The notes: generated by a model not told the origin, from the sequence alone. DNA of 64,000 bases from Synechococcus sp. A15-62 (GCF_014280075.1 NZ_CP047950.1:1612001-1676000); one strand, 5' to 3'. Counted from the stretch's first letter, positions 45,987 through 55,069 are shown. Made by a program: numbers and translations.

Positions 45987-47407
45987 CACTTCTTGCCCAG
46001 GCCCAGATCCTTGAGTTCCACCAGGAGGTCGCCGAGCACCTTCTTGGCATCGCCGAACAGCATCGAGGTGTTGGCCAGCTCGAACAGATCGTTCTTGATG
46101 CCGGAGTAGCCAGCGCTCATGCCCCGTTTCACTACGAACACCGTGCGGGCGTCCTGCACATCCAGAACGGGCATGCCGTAGAGCGGCGAATTGGGGTCGT
46201 TCTTGGCCTGGGGATTGACCACATCATTGGCACCCAGCACCAGCACCACGTCGGTGGCGGGGAACTCGGGATTGATCTGATCCATCTCCTGAAGCTGCTC
46301 GTAGGGCACATCGGCCTCAGCCAGAAGCACATTCATGTGACCCGGCATACGACCGGCCACCGGGTGAATGGCATAGGCCACATCGATGCCAGCACTCTCC
46401 AGCACCCGGGTAACTTCCCTGAGGGTGTGTTGCGCCTGAGCCACGGCCAAGCCATAGCCAGGAACGATCACCACCCGTTCAGCGGCCTCGAGGGTGAGGG
46501 CGCATTCCTCAACACTGCAGCTAGTGATGTTGGTGTATTCACCGCCGCCACCGCCTGCAGCGCTCGTGGCACCCAGGGCGCCACCGAACAGCACAGACAC
46601 CAGGGAACGGTTCATGCCGTTGCACATCACCTGGGTGAGGATCAGGCCAGCAGCACCAACCATGGCGCCGGCAACAATCAGCAGCTGGCTGCCCACCACG
46701 AAACCGGCAGCGGCAGCAGCCACACCGGAATAGCTGTTCAGCAGGGAGATCACCACAGGCATGTCGGCGCCGCCGATCGGCAGCGTCACCCCGATTCCCA
46801 GCAGGCCGGAGGCCACCACCAGCAGCCAGAGGCCCGTGCTCGAATCAGCGTTGCGCAGCATCTCAACGGCACCCACCAGGGATGCCACCGCCAGCGCAAT
46901 GTTCACGGCATGGCGCGCCTTGCTCTGCATCCAGGCCGGCGTGGACAGCCAACCCTGCAGCTTGGCCATGGCCACGATCGAACCAGTGAAGGTGATCGCA
47001 CCCACGAACACGGAAACAACGATCGACACCACGGCCACGGGGCCTGCCGCATCGAGGGCAGCCGGGTACAGCGCAGCTGCCAGAGCCACCAGCAGTGACG
47101 ACATGCCACCGCAGCCGTTGAAGAGGGCGACCGTCTCCGGCATCGAGGTCATCGGCACCCGCTGGGCGGTGATGGCGCCGAGCACACCACCCACCAACGT
47201 TCCGGCGATGATCCAAGTCCAGGCGGCGATGCTGATGCCGCTGGTGCCGAGGTAGTTGATCAGCAGACCCAGCACCGCAAGGCCCATGGCCACAGCGGCC
47301 AGCTGGTTGGCGCCCCTGGCGGAACGCACCTTGGAGAGACCCTTGATGCCGAGAGCCAGCAGCAGAACCGCAACCAGCTCGATCGCGTATTTGAGAAGGT
47401 CAGACAT
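45986..47407 (-). CDS. pntB: NAD(P) transhydrogenase subunit beta
   Basis: Membrane subunit with the NADP-binding domain. The 473-residue product has about nine membrane helices in its first half and the C-terminal dIII motif VIVPGYGLAVAQAQHTLREV followed by AIHPVAGRMPGHMNVLLAEA. Together with PntAA and PntAB it couples proton flow to hydride transfer from NADH to NADP. It overlaps PntAB and the YheT-like gene by short ATGA contacts, so the four genes form one operon. Confidence 0.97.
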   Translation of the reverse strand: MSDLLKYAIELVAVLLLALGIKGLSKVRSARGANQLAAVAMGLAVLGLLINYLGTSGISIAAWTWIIAGTLVGGVLGAITAQRVPMTSMPETVALFNGCGGMSSLLVALAAALYPAALDAAGPVAVVSIVVSVFVGAITFTGSIVAMAKLQGWLSTPAWMQSKARHAVNIALAVASLVGAVEMLRNADSSTGLWLLVVASGLLGIGVTLPIGGADMPVVISLLNSYSGVAAAAAGFVVGSQLLIVAGAMVGAAGLILTQVMCNGMNRSLVSVLFGGALGATSAAGGGGGEYTNITSCSVEECALTLEAAERVVIVPGYGLAVAQAQHTLREVTRVLESAGIDVAYAIHPVAGRMPGHMNVLLAEADVPYEQLQEMDQINPEFPATDVVLVLGANDVVNPQAKNDPNSPLYGMPVLDVQDARTVFVVKRGMSAGYSGIKNDLFELANTSMLFGDAKKVLGDLLVELKDLGLGKK

Positions 47408-47703
47408 CAGCGGTTCTCCTTGCGGGCAGGCTTGCGGCTGAACATGGCCAGCATGCGATCGGTCACGAGGAAGCCCCCGATCACGTTGAACAGGGCAAAG
47501 CCCAGCGAGACGGAACCGAGCAGCAACAGCACGGTGTTGTCGCCGGCTTTGATGATGGCGGTGAGCGCTGCCAACACGGTGATGCCGGAGATGGCATTGG
47601 CACCACTCATCAAAGGAGTGTGCAGGGTGGGGGGAACCTTGCCGATCAGCTCCAGCCCAAGCAGGCTGCCAAGCAGGAGAACCCAGAGGAATTCAACAAA
47701 CAT
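47407..47703 (-). CDS. pntAB: NAD(P) transhydrogenase alpha subunit, membrane part
   Basis: A 98-residue protein with three membrane helices (MFVEFLWVLLLGSLLGLELI; GANAISGITVLAALTAII; SVSLGFALFNVIGGF), corresponding to the C-terminal membrane part of PntA in organisms with a split alpha subunit. The PTLHTPLMSGANAISG segment is the usual signature. ATG at 47703 overlaps the pntAA stop; the stop touches the pntB start. Confidence 0.95.
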   Translation of the reverse strand: MFVEFLWVLLLGSLLGLELIGKVPPTLHTPLMSGANAISGITVLAALTAIIKAGDNTVLLLLGSVSLGFALFNVIGGFLVTDRMLAMFSRKPARKENR

Positions 47704-48857
47704 CAGTTGGCACCTGGGGTAAGAACATCGCCACGACGGATGGTGCCGTCCTGGGCGATCAGACAACCGGCGATCAGTTCATCCTCGGGATCAAGGCTGA
47801 GGACGCCATCCTTCAAGGTGGGCTCCAGCAGAGCCACGAGGTTGCGGGCGTAGAGCGCACTGGCGTGATTGGGAACGCTGCAGGGCAGGTCATTACCACC
47901 GATCAGCTTCACACCCTTGCGATCCACGGTCTGACCAGGAACGGTGTCGGCACAGTTGCCACCCTGGGCCACGGCCAGATCCACCACCACCGCACCGGGG
48001 CGCATCCGATCGAGCATGTCTTCGCTGATCAGACGCGGAGCGCGGCGGCCCGGCACCTGGGCGGTGCAGATGGCCACGTCGGCCTCCGCCAGCTGATCCG
48101 ACAGCTGCTGACGCTGGGCCGCCAGGAAAGCGTCGGAGGCCTGTTTGGCATAGCCACCGGATTCCGAAGGCTTGTCCTCCATCTCGGGGGGCTCAATGAA
48201 GCGGGCTCCAAGCGATTCCACCTGCTCCTTCACGGCAGGTCTGATGTCACTGACGTACACCACAGCACCCAGACGACGTGCTGTGGCCACGGCCTGAAGG
48301 CCGGCCACACCGGCTCCAAGAATCACCACCTTGGCCGGCTGAACGGTGCCCGCTGCCGTCATCAGCATCGGGAAGTAACGGTCCAGCGCGGCGGAGGCCA
48401 GCAGCACCGACTTGTATCCGGCGATGTTGGCCTGGGAGGAGAGCGCATCAGCAGACTGGGCCCGGCTGATCCGGGGCAGCAGCTCGAGCGCCATGGCTGA
48501 AAGCCCGCTGCGCTGCAGGGCGGCCGTCAGCTCTTCGTTGGCATAAGGGGACAGCAGACCCACCACCAGCGCTCCCTGGCGCAGGCGGGCCAGGGTGGCT
48601 GCGCTCGGAGACTGAACACAGAGGAGAACGTCGGCCTGACTCCACGCCGACGAATCTCCCGTCCCAATGAGATCCGCGCCCTGCTCGGCGTAGGCCTCAT
48701 CGAGGTATCCGGAGGGGGTACCGGCTCCGCGTTCGACTGCGACGCTGCAGCCCAACGAAACAAATTTCTTGACCGTGTCCGGTGTTGCCGCGACGCGGTT
48801 TTCTCCCGGCGTCGACTCCACCGGTATAAGAAGTCTGGGCAAGGGGAACACAACCAC
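47703..48857 (-). CDS. pntAA: NAD(P) transhydrogenase alpha subunit, NAD-binding part
   Basis: A 384-residue soluble subunit related to alanine dehydrogenase. It has IPVESTPGENRVAATPDTVKK, the dinucleotide motif VVILGAGVAGLQAVATARRLG, and GANVVDLAVAQGGNCADT-like segments near the end. The start is taken as GTG at 48857; GTG and TTG codons a few positions later are alternatives. A short gap separates it from the divergent unknown gene at 48968. Confidence 0.95.
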   Translation of the reverse strand: MVVFPLPRLLIPVESTPGENRVAATPDTVKKFVSLGCSVAVERGAGTPSGYLDEAYAEQGADLIGTGDSSAWSQADVLLCVQSPSAATLARLRQGALVVGLLSPYANEELTAALQRSGLSAMALELLPRISRAQSADALSSQANIAGYKSVLLASAALDRYFPMLMTAAGTVQPAKVVILGAGVAGLQAVATARRLGAVVYVSDIRPAVKEQVESLGARFIEPPEMEDKPSESGGYAKQASDAFLAAQRQQLSDQLAEADVAICTAQVPGRRAPRLISEDMLDRMRPGAVVVDLAVAQGGNCADTVPGQTVDRKGVKLIGGNDLPCSVPNHASALYARNLVALLEPTLKDGVLSLDPEDELIAGCLIAQDGTIRRGDVLTPGAN

Positions 48858-48967
48858 CGACCCGGCACAGGGTAGAAGGTCGCCTTCTCGAGATCGAGGA
48901 AACTTCCTGAAGAACGCACAGAACTTCTGTCGTTCTTGCTACGTGAAGTGGACCCTCTGTGCTCCCC

Positions 48968-49546
48968 ATGGGTCTCAGCGCAATCGAGTGTCCCGACGGC
49001 CTCTGCCACAGCCACCACGGTGGCCATGCCGTTGAACGGGAAACCATGCAGTCCACCCTCCAGTTGCACGGCAAAGACTGGTGTGAACGGCTGGCGGAGC
49101 GGATTTATGAAATCTCCGTCGACACCTTTTCGCAAAGTGTGATGCCGAGCCTGCATACGGCCGGCTGGCAGCGACGCCATCTCGACTGGGAATTCAAGCT
49201 CAACGACGGCGAGAGCGAACCCGATCGCACCCTGGTGGACGGGATGATCAACGCCACGGAAAGCTTCCTGCGCAGCAGCGAAGTGCACCGCCTGTTCATC
49301 CAGGAACTCGTGCAGGGCACCTTCGCGGAAGCCGACAACGACGACCTGCGCATTCAAGCGGTGCGCACCTTGGTAGAAACCGAGATCGTGGCGATGCTTG
49401 AGGAGCACAAAGAGGAGCTGCTGGATCGGCTCGCTCAGCAGCTGCTGGACAGCGCCAAAGGGGATTTCACAGCAGCTCGCTCCGCCTCAGAGGAGGCCTT
49501 GAAGGAGGTGGAGCACCTGGTGGTCAACCACGCCGAAGCGCTCTGA
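48968..49546 (+). CDS. Hypothetical protein with Cys/His-rich N-terminus, 192 aa
   Basis: Divergent from the pnt operon. The N-terminus holds a dense set of possible metal ligands (ECPDGLCHSHHGGHAVE), while the rest is soluble, acidic and helical (LVETEIVAMLEEHKEELLDRLAQ). No family is recognised. A GTG start at 48959 is also possible. Sharing its upstream region with pntAA raises the possibility of a redox- or metal-linked role, but that is conjecture. Confidence 0.65.
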   Translation: MGLSAIECPDGLCHSHHGGHAVERETMQSTLQLHGKDWCERLAERIYEISVDTFSQSVMPSLHTAGWQRRHLDWEFKLNDGESEPDRTLVDGMINATESFLRSSEVHRLFIQELVQGTFAEADNDDLRIQAVRTLVETEIVAMLEEHKEELLDRLAQQLLDSAKGDFTAARSASEEALKEVEHLVVNHAEAL

Positions 49547-49594
49547 AGCAGGCGCTCTAAAGCAAGCGCTGATGATCCAAGACGTGCTGCCGGA

Positions 49595-49771
49595 TCAGAC
49601 GATCGGCAGCACTTCCTGTTCGAGGCCGGCGGCCCCGTTCACCTCTCCGCGGCGGTGCAGAACCCGGGCCCGAAGAATCAACGGATCGATGTCGCATTCG
49701 AGTTGCCAGCAGCCATCGAGCTGGTCGCGCTGCTGATCGAGGGGGCTGCTGAAGAAACGACGTTGGGCCAT
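49595..49771 (-). CDS. Small hypothetical protein, 58 aa
   Basis: Starts MAQRRFFSSPLDQQRDQLDG and ends EVLPIV. It is compact, with balanced charge and one Trp/Cys cluster (CWQLECDIDP). Codon choice fits coding in this frame better than the overlapping alternatives, and it occupies an otherwise empty gap. Function unknown; it might be a regulatory small protein. Confidence 0.45.
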   Translation of the reverse strand: MAQRRFFSSPLDQQRDQLDGCWQLECDIDPLILRARVLHRRGEVNGAAGLEQEVLPIV

Positions 49772-50020
49772 GGCGATGGGCGGGACCCGATCCCGATGGA
49801 GCTGATGGCCGGACGGTAGAGATGCCACGGCGCAAAGGAATGGTTAAAAAGACTCATCTTCCCGGGAGGTGATATCTCAGCCGTCAGCTTCAACCTCCCG
49901 GCCAGGCAGACCACGAACGAGTCCCAAGCCCGCCAGGTTCAACCAAGGCAGTGGCAGCAACAGCTGATCCAGCTGCTGCTGCGCAGGCTCGAGCTCGAGG
50001 GCAGCAGCCGCGACCTGCTG

Positions 50021-51328
50021 GTGTTTGCAGGCCCAGGGGCAGGCAAAACCCTCGGGGCGTTGCTGGGATTCCGCGCCATGCGCGATCAAGGCCGGCTGGA
50101 CCATTTCCTGGTCTTCTGCCACCGAACCTCAATCCTCAATCAGTGGAAATCCGCCGCGGCGCGTCTTGGCTTGCGGCTGGAGGAGTGGCCTTGCCCGCCG
50201 GAGCGAAGCCAAGACGCTGATGGCTTGCTGGTGACCTATCAGGGGGCCGGTCGCCAGCGCGAGGCTCTGGGGGCACGGTTCGAGCAATGGGGCCTGAGCG
50301 CCTGCATGGCGATCGCCGATGAGGCCCACCATCTCGGCGTTGATCCCGACGAGCCGGATGCCACCGCCTGGGGGCAGACCTTTCTTGAGCTGACCGGCAG
50401 CGTGCGGCTGCGCCTGGGGCTCACGGGGACCCCCTTTCGTGCCGACAACCTGGCGTTCTGCGCCGCCCGGCGCATGCGGGTGCGGCTGGATGACGGCGGT
50501 TGGGTTGAGCAGATCCGACCGGATCTCTGCGTTGAGCCCAGGGGCTTAATCGCCGCAGGGGATGTGCGCCCCCTGGAGTTCCGTTTTCAGGACGGCTGGG
50601 TGGAACACAGCCGCGAAGGACACCCCGACCGCGACGTTTCCCCCCTCTCGGCTGAGCAACGGGAAAGCTGGCGCGCGCGCAACCTGCGTCGCGCCATCCG
50701 CCTGGCCGATAGCAGCAGCATTGGCCAGCAGGTTCTGCTGCGCGCCCAACAGAAACTGAATCAGTTGCGTGAGCGGCAGCCGCAGGCTGCTGGTCTTGTG
50801 ATCGCCCGCGACATCAGCCACGCCGAAGCCATCAGCCGGGTGTTGATCGACGACGGCAACCGGGTGGAGTTAATCCATTCCCAGAGCCCCCAAGCAACGG
50901 AGCGCTTGAACGCCTTCCAAAGCGGTAACGCCGATTGGCTGGTGAGCATCGACATGTGCGCGGAGGGCTTTGATGCGCCACGTCTGCGGGTGGTGGCCTA
51001 TCTGACCACCGTGGTGACCCGAAGCCGTTTCGTGCAGGGCATCACCCGGGCTGTGCGGATGACGCCCGAACTGGCCGCCCGTGAAGCCATTCCCAGAGAA
51101 GCCTCTTACGTGTTTGCTCCGGCAGACCCGCTGCTGATGGACTACGCCAGGTCATGGTCAGTGGCCGAGCCCTACGTGCTGCGGCCTCAGGAGCCGGAAG
51201 TCGAGGACCAGCAGCCAGGGGTTGGAGCCTGGCGCGGGCCGAGCCTTCCCCTGGAGGCGGTGGAGGATGGAGCCGGTGCTGTGATCCGGCTGAAAACGCC
51301 CGAATTGCCCGCTTTTTTGCAGCGCTGA
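50021..51328 (+). CDS. DEAD/DEAH-type SF2 helicase, start codon unclear
   Basis: A helicase-like ATPase with Walker A AGPGAGKT, Walker B IADEAHHLG, motif III GLTGTP, and motif VI region FVQGITRAVRM. GTG at 50021 is the first standard start, but it removes the helicase Q-region: the frame stays open upstream to 49820 and encodes PRQWQQQLIQLLLRRLELEG, typical of the missing N-terminus. A near-perfect ribosome-binding sequence (GGGAGGTGA, 49864-49872) lies just before that extension, with no ATG, GTG or TTG in frame; GTC at 49883 is the best-spaced candidate. Confidence 0.8.
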   Translation: MFAGPGAGKTLGALLGFRAMRDQGRLDHFLVFCHRTSILNQWKSAAARLGLRLEEWPCPPERSQDADGLLVTYQGAGRQREALGARFEQWGLSACMAIADEAHHLGVDPDEPDATAWGQTFLELTGSVRLRLGLTGTPFRADNLAFCAARRMRVRLDDGGWVEQIRPDLCVEPRGLIAAGDVRPLEFRFQDGWVEHSREGHPDRDVSPLSAEQRESWRARNLRRAIRLADSSSIGQQVLLRAQQKLNQLRERQPQAAGLVIARDISHAEAISRVLIDDGNRVELIHSQSPQATERLNAFQSGNADWLVSIDMCAEGFDAPRLRVVAYLTTVVTRSRFVQGITRAVRMTPELAAREAIPREASYVFAPADPLLMDYARSWSVAEPYVLRPQEPEVEDQQPGVGAWRGPSLPLEAVEDGAGAVIRLKTPELPAFLQR

Positions 51329-51424
51329 GCACAGCATTGGCCAGAGGAAAATGCGAATTTGTGCAAATGAACGGCCGAAAGGGACCCCCGATCCGCCAAT
51401 CTGATCAACATCGAGGAGACAGTC

Positions 51425-51673
51425 ATGGACGCCGCAATGGAACGCCGGATCGTCGTTGCAACGGGCTGGGCATCCACGCGCATCGCAGTCCTGGACAAGG
51501 AAGAGCGCTATGAAGACAGTTATGCGATAACGCAAGAATTCTGCGAATGGATCACATGCATCGGCGAAAACGTTGAGATGCTTGAGGCCAATGTTTTGGC
51601 GGTTCCGCGCAACCCGAGCAAACGGCGTCCGATTCACGACCCCAGCTCCAACGACTCACAAGTTGAAATCTGA
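51425..51673 (+). CDS. Small hypothetical protein, 82 aa
   Basis: ATG at 51425 follows GAGGAGAC with good spacing. The product, starting MDAAMERRIVVATGWAS, is soluble, with three Cys-containing or acidic segments (CEWITCIGENVEMLEANV). No domain recognised. The flanking DNA is less GC-rich than average but the codon pattern is consistent with expression. Confidence 0.6.
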   Translation: MDAAMERRIVVATGWASTRIAVLDKEERYEDSYAITQEFCEWITCIGENVEMLEANVLAVPRNPSKRRPIHDPSSNDSQVEI

Positions 51674-51753
51674 AGGTTTTCTTAAATTCTCCTGAAGCTC
51701 AATCATTCATTTCCAAGCCTTTGCTCACGTCGGCTTCCAGCAGGGCTTTAGAT

Positions 51754-51767
51754 TTAACTCATAGTCA
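51754..51767 (+). promoter_or_regulatory. 14-base element upstream of NTRC, shared with leuA
   Basis: TTAACTCATAGTCA is identical to the element upstream of leuA (9077-9090, other strand). Here it ends 13 bases before the GTG start, so the transcript would be almost leaderless if it is a -10 region. Confidence 0.4.
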
Positions 51768-51780
51768 GTTCGCTTAAGCG

Positions 51781-53163
51781 GTGGGTCAAGCCGATACAGA
51801 TCACATCGAAAATCTGGTCATCGTTGGGTCAGGGCCAGCCGGGTACACAGCTGCCATCTACGCCGCACGGGCCAATCTGCAACCGCTTCTAGTCACAGGG
51901 TTCCAACGCGGTGGCATCCCCGGTGGCCAGCTGATGACCACCACCCATGTGGAGAATTTTCCTGGCTTCCCGGACGGAGTGCTCGGGCCCGACCTGATGG
52001 ACCTGATGAAGTCTCAGGCGGTGCGGTGGGGCACTCACCTGCTTGAAGCGGATGCCGACAGCATTGATTTCAGCTCCAAGCCCTACTGCATTGAGGTGGA
52101 AGGACAGACCATCCGCACCCACGCCCTGGTGATTGCCACGGGCGCCAGCGCCAACCGCCTCCAGTTGCCTTCAGAGCAAACCTTCTGGAGCAAAGGGATC
52201 AGCGCCTGCGCGATCTGTGACGGCGCCACACCGCAGTTCCGCAACGAGGAACTCGCCGTGGTGGGCGGCGGCGACTCTGCCTGTGAAGAGGCGGTGTATC
52301 TCACCAAGTACGGAAGCCACGTGCATCTGGTGGTGCGCTCCGACAAACTCCGCGCCAGTGCCGCCATGGCTGATCGGGTGTTGGCCAACGACTCAATCAC
52401 GGTGCACTGGAACAGCGAGATCGACGACGTGAGCGGGGACGACTGGATGCAGTCGATGACCCTGCGCAATCGCATCGAGGGCAGTGCATCCACCATCGCC
52501 GCTAAGGGGCTCTTCTATGCCATCGGCCACACCCCCAACACCGATCTGCTTCAGGGGCAAATCGATCTGAACGAAAAGGGTTACCTGACAACGGAACCGG
52601 GACGACCGGAAACGTCCATGGAAGGCGTCTTCGCGGCCGGCGATGTAGCCGATGCCGAATGGAGACAGGGCATCACCGCAGCTGGCAGCGGCTGCAAGGC
52701 GGCCTTGGCAGCAGAGCGCTGGCTGAGTCACCACAACCTGGCCACCCGGGTGCAGCGTGAGCAGGTGGAGCCGGCAGTGGCGGAACGTCCTGTGAATGTG
52801 GATGTCACCACGGAAGCCACCTACGACCCCCAGGGGCTTTGGCAGAAAGGAAGCTTTGCCCTGCGCAAGCTTTATCACGACAGCGCCAAGCCCCTGCTGG
52901 TGATTTACACCTCACCCACCTGCGGCCCTTGCCACGTGCTGAAGCCCCAGCTGCAGCGGGTGATTCAAGAGCTTGATGGATCAGCCCAGGCCGTTGTCAT
53001 CGACATTGAGGCCGATCAAGAGATCGCCGAACAGGCCGGAGTGAGCGGCACACCCACGGTGCAGCTGTTCCACAACAAAAGCATGGTGAAGCAATGGCGT
53101 GGCGTAAAGCAGCGCAGTGAATTCAAAGCTGCAATTGAAGGTTGCCTTCAGGCAGCAGCCTGA
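51781..53163 (+). CDS. trxB: NADPH-dependent thioredoxin reductase with C-terminal thioredoxin domain (NTRC)
   Basis: A 460-residue fusion. The reductase part has the FAD motif [27 protein letters not shown], the redox CAICDG at 143-148, NADPH motif [15 protein letters not shown] and the second FAD motif [14 protein letters not shown]. From about residue 340 a thioredoxin domain follows with [11 protein letters not shown] (CGPC near 381). NTRC feeds electrons to 2-Cys peroxiredoxins and other targets in cyanobacteria and chloroplasts. GTG start at 51781. The gene is separate from trxA at 16699. Confidence 0.96.
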   Translation: MGQADTDHIENLVIVGSGPAGYTAAIYAARANLQPLLVTGFQRGGIPGGQLMTTTHVENFPGFPDGVLGPDLMDLMKSQAVRWGTHLLEADADSIDFSSKPYCIEVEGQTIRTHALVIATGASANRLQLPSEQTFWSKGISACAICDGATPQFRNEELAVVGGGDSACEEAVYLTKYGSHVHLVVRSDKLRASAAMADRVLANDSITVHWNSEIDDVSGDDWMQSMTLRNRIEGSASTIAAKGLFYAIGHTPNTDLLQGQIDLNEKGYLTTEPGRPETSMEGVFAAGDVADAEWRQGITAAGSGCKAALAAERWLSHHNLATRVQREQVEPAVAERPVNVDVTTEATYDPQGLWQKGSFALRKLYHDSAKPLLVIYTSPTCGPCHVLKPQLQRVIQELDGSAQAVVIDIEADQEIAEQAGVSGTPTVQLFHNKSMVKQWRGVKQRSEFKAAIEGCLQAAA

Positions 53164-53175
53164 GGGCAACAGCCC

Positions 53176-53445
53176 TCAGCGACGGCGCGGGCCGCCGGGG
53201 CGGTTGCCGCCGGGACGACCGCCGGGAGCACCGGCATTGCGCTCGCGGTAGGTGATGCGGCCACGGGTGAGGTCGTAGGGGCTGATCTCTACCAGCACCT
53301 TGTCTCCCGCGAGCAATTTGATCCGGAACTTGGTGAGCTTTCCAGCCGCTCTGCAGAGGCATTGGTGACCAGCAGGCTGCTCGAGGGTGACCAGATAGAA
53401 CCCGTTGCCCTGTTCCTTCTCGATCACGCCCGAGGTTTCGATCAT
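53176..53445 (-). CDS. infA: Translation initiation factor IF-1-like protein, divergent copy with basic tail
   Basis: An 89-residue protein with the S1/OB fold of IF-1: GVIEKEQGNGFYLVTLEQPAG, then KLTKFRIKLLAGDKVLVEISPYDLTRGRITYRER, matching the canonical core. The N-terminus differs from standard cyanobacterial IF-1 and the C-terminus is extended by a Gly/Arg/Pro-rich tail (GGRPGGNRPGGPRRR). It is not in a ribosomal-protein operon, so it is likely a second, specialised IF-1. RNA binding by the tail is plausible. It is convergent with NTRC. Confidence 0.85.
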   Translation of the reverse strand: MIETSGVIEKEQGNGFYLVTLEQPAGHQCLCRAAGKLTKFRIKLLAGDKVLVEISPYDLTRGRITYRERNAGAPGGRPGGNRPGGPRRR

Positions 53446-53552
53446 GCGCTGGTGGCCAGTTCTGTCTTGCTGCAGTCAGTTTAGAAGGCCACTTGCACCC
53501 CGCAGAGACAACACAGCCCTTAGGCTCCAACGCCGATACACATCCCCCTGCC

Positions 53553-53645
53553 GTGATTCTCCCCCCGTTGAGCCTGGATCTCGGCCTGCTGCTGATCTCC
53601 ATTGGCGTGGTCAACCTGTGGAGGATGCGCGAAAACGCAAGCTGA
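53553..53645 (+). CDS. Possible 30-residue membrane microprotein
   Basis: GTG at 53553 opens MILPPLSLDLGLLLISIGVV, continuing NLWRMRENAS, then stop. It is one hydrophobic helix with a basic end, as in many small thylakoid or cyanobacterial membrane subunits. It ends one base before the next gene's TTG. No homologue is recalled, so chance is a real alternative. Confidence 0.35.
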   Translation: MILPPLSLDLGLLLISIGVVNLWRMRENAS

Positions 53646-53646
53646 C

Positions 53647-54309
53647 TTGACGACGCTGCTGCTGAACAAGCCCTACGGGGTTTTGAGTCAATTCACGCCT
53701 GAGGAGGGAAGCCGCTGGGGTTGCCTGAGCGACTTTGTTGATGTGCCCCAGGTGTACGCCGCGGGTCGACTCGATGCAGACAGCGAGGGGCTGCTGATCC
53801 TCACCAGCAACGGCCGACTGCAACAGCGCCTCACTGACCCTCGCTTTGGCCACTGGCGCAGCTACTGGGCGCAGGTGGAAGGCACTCCCAACACCGAACA
53901 ACTGCAACAGCTCTGCGATGGCGTTGTGGTTCAGGGGCGCCGCACCTTGCCAGCGAAGGCGCACTGGCTTCAGAACCAAGACCAACCGCAGTTGCCCGAA
54001 CGAACACCTCCGATTCGTTTTCGCGCTGCGATTCCCACCAGTTGGTTGCAGCTGTCCCTCACCGAGGGGCGCAACCGGCAAGTGCGCCGGATGACGGCGG
54101 CTGTTGGCCTGCCGACGTTGCGTCTGGTGCGCTGCTGCATCGATCTGATGGACAACGGTCCACCGCTGGACCTCACGGGCCTTCAACCCGGCAGTTGGCG
54201 TGCGGTGACAACAGCTGAGGAGGAACGGCTCAACCGCCTGATCAACAGCAGCTCGAGCGCTGCTGCTCAGCGGGGAGGACATCGGCAGGGAGGGCACCGA
54301 CGAGGGTGA
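53647..54309 (+). CDS. RsuA/RluE-family pseudouridine synthase
   Basis: A 220-residue catalytic protein. The signature LDADSEGLLILTSNGRLQQRLTDP includes the catalytic aspartate of GRLDADSEGLL, and the C-terminal GRNRQVRRMTAAVGLPTLRLVR is typical of the RsuA/RluE/RluB branch. There is no S4 domain, as in RluE. The start is TTG at 53647. Its last 68 bases overlap the end of the convergent ArsM-like gene. Confidence 0.9.
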   Translation: MTTLLLNKPYGVLSQFTPEEGSRWGCLSDFVDVPQVYAAGRLDADSEGLLILTSNGRLQQRLTDPRFGHWRSYWAQVEGTPNTEQLQQLCDGVVVQGRRTLPAKAHWLQNQDQPQLPERTPPIRFRAAIPTSWLQLSLTEGRNRQVRRMTAAVGLPTLRLVRCCIDLMDNGPPLDLTGLQPGSWRAVTTAEEERLNRLINSSSSAAAQRGGHRQGGHRRG

Positions 54310-55069
54310 CCGCCCGGAACTCAATGCCCTCCACCTCACGCCAGGGCTGCTCACTGCGATCGGCGTAGCGAACCTGCTCAAAACCAAGAGCTTCGAATGC
54401 CTCCAGGAAGGCCTGCTCCTGCCAGGCGCCGCTGATGCAGCCGCTCCAGAGATCAGGGTCCTGCTGCAAACGCAGGGGCACCACCTGATCGCAAACGATG
54501 TCGCTGATGGCAACGCGACCACCGGGAGCCAGGACCCGGCGAATGTTGGCCAAGAGCCTGTCGCGTGCCGACGGGTTCACCAGGTTGAGCACACAGTTGC
54601 TCAGCACCACATCGATCGAACCGTCAGCGATCAGGGGTTCACCCGTGGCCGTGGGGGCATCCAGGGCTTCGATGGCACCATCAACAAAACGGACGTTGTC
54701 GAAGCCCACGGCCGAAGCAACTACCGGGATCGCTTCACGGGACAAGGCCAGCATGTCAGCGTTGCGGTCTACACCAGTCACGCGGCCGGATGAACCGACA
54801 ATTTGGCTGCAGATGAAGGCATTTTTGCCGCTGCCGCTGCCCAGGTCGAGCACCCGATCCCCCTGCTTCACCCAGCGGGTGGGGTCACCACAGCCGTAAT
54901 CCCTCTCAACAACAGCCTCAGGGATCACCTTGAGCAGGGCAGGGTCGAAGCCGACCGGAGTGCAAAGGCAGGCTTCCTGCTCTTGGGCCGCAGCCCCATA
55001 GCGGGCTTCGACTGCCTGGGTTTGATCCAGAGACTGGGGCACTGGGGCCGAACAACACGATTCCGCCAT
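54242..55069 (-). CDS. arsM: ArsM-like arsenite methyltransferase
   Basis: A 275-residue class I SAM methyltransferase with the SAM site VLDLGSGSGKNAFICSQIVG. Cys at 60 (YGCGDP), 159 (LSNCVLNLV) and 211 (SGCISGAW) correspond in spacing and context to the arsenite-binding cysteines of ArsM. Unusually, Cys pairs also sit at both ends (5-6 in MAESCC and 274-275). ArsM methylates As(III) for detoxification. The ATG overlaps the upstream small gene by one base. Confidence 0.88.
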   Translation of the reverse strand: MAESCCSAPVPQSLDQTQAVEARYGAAAQEQEACLCTPVGFDPALLKVIPEAVVERDYGCGDPTRWVKQGDRVLDLGSGSGKNAFICSQIVGSSGRVTGVDRNADMLALSREAIPVVASAVGFDNVRFVDGAIEALDAPTATGEPLIADGSIDVVLSNCVLNLVNPSARDRLLANIRRVLAPGGRVAISDIVCDQVVPLRLQQDPDLWSGCISGAWQEQAFLEAFEALGFEQVRYADRSEQPWREVEGIEFRAVTLVGALPADVLPAEQQRSSCC

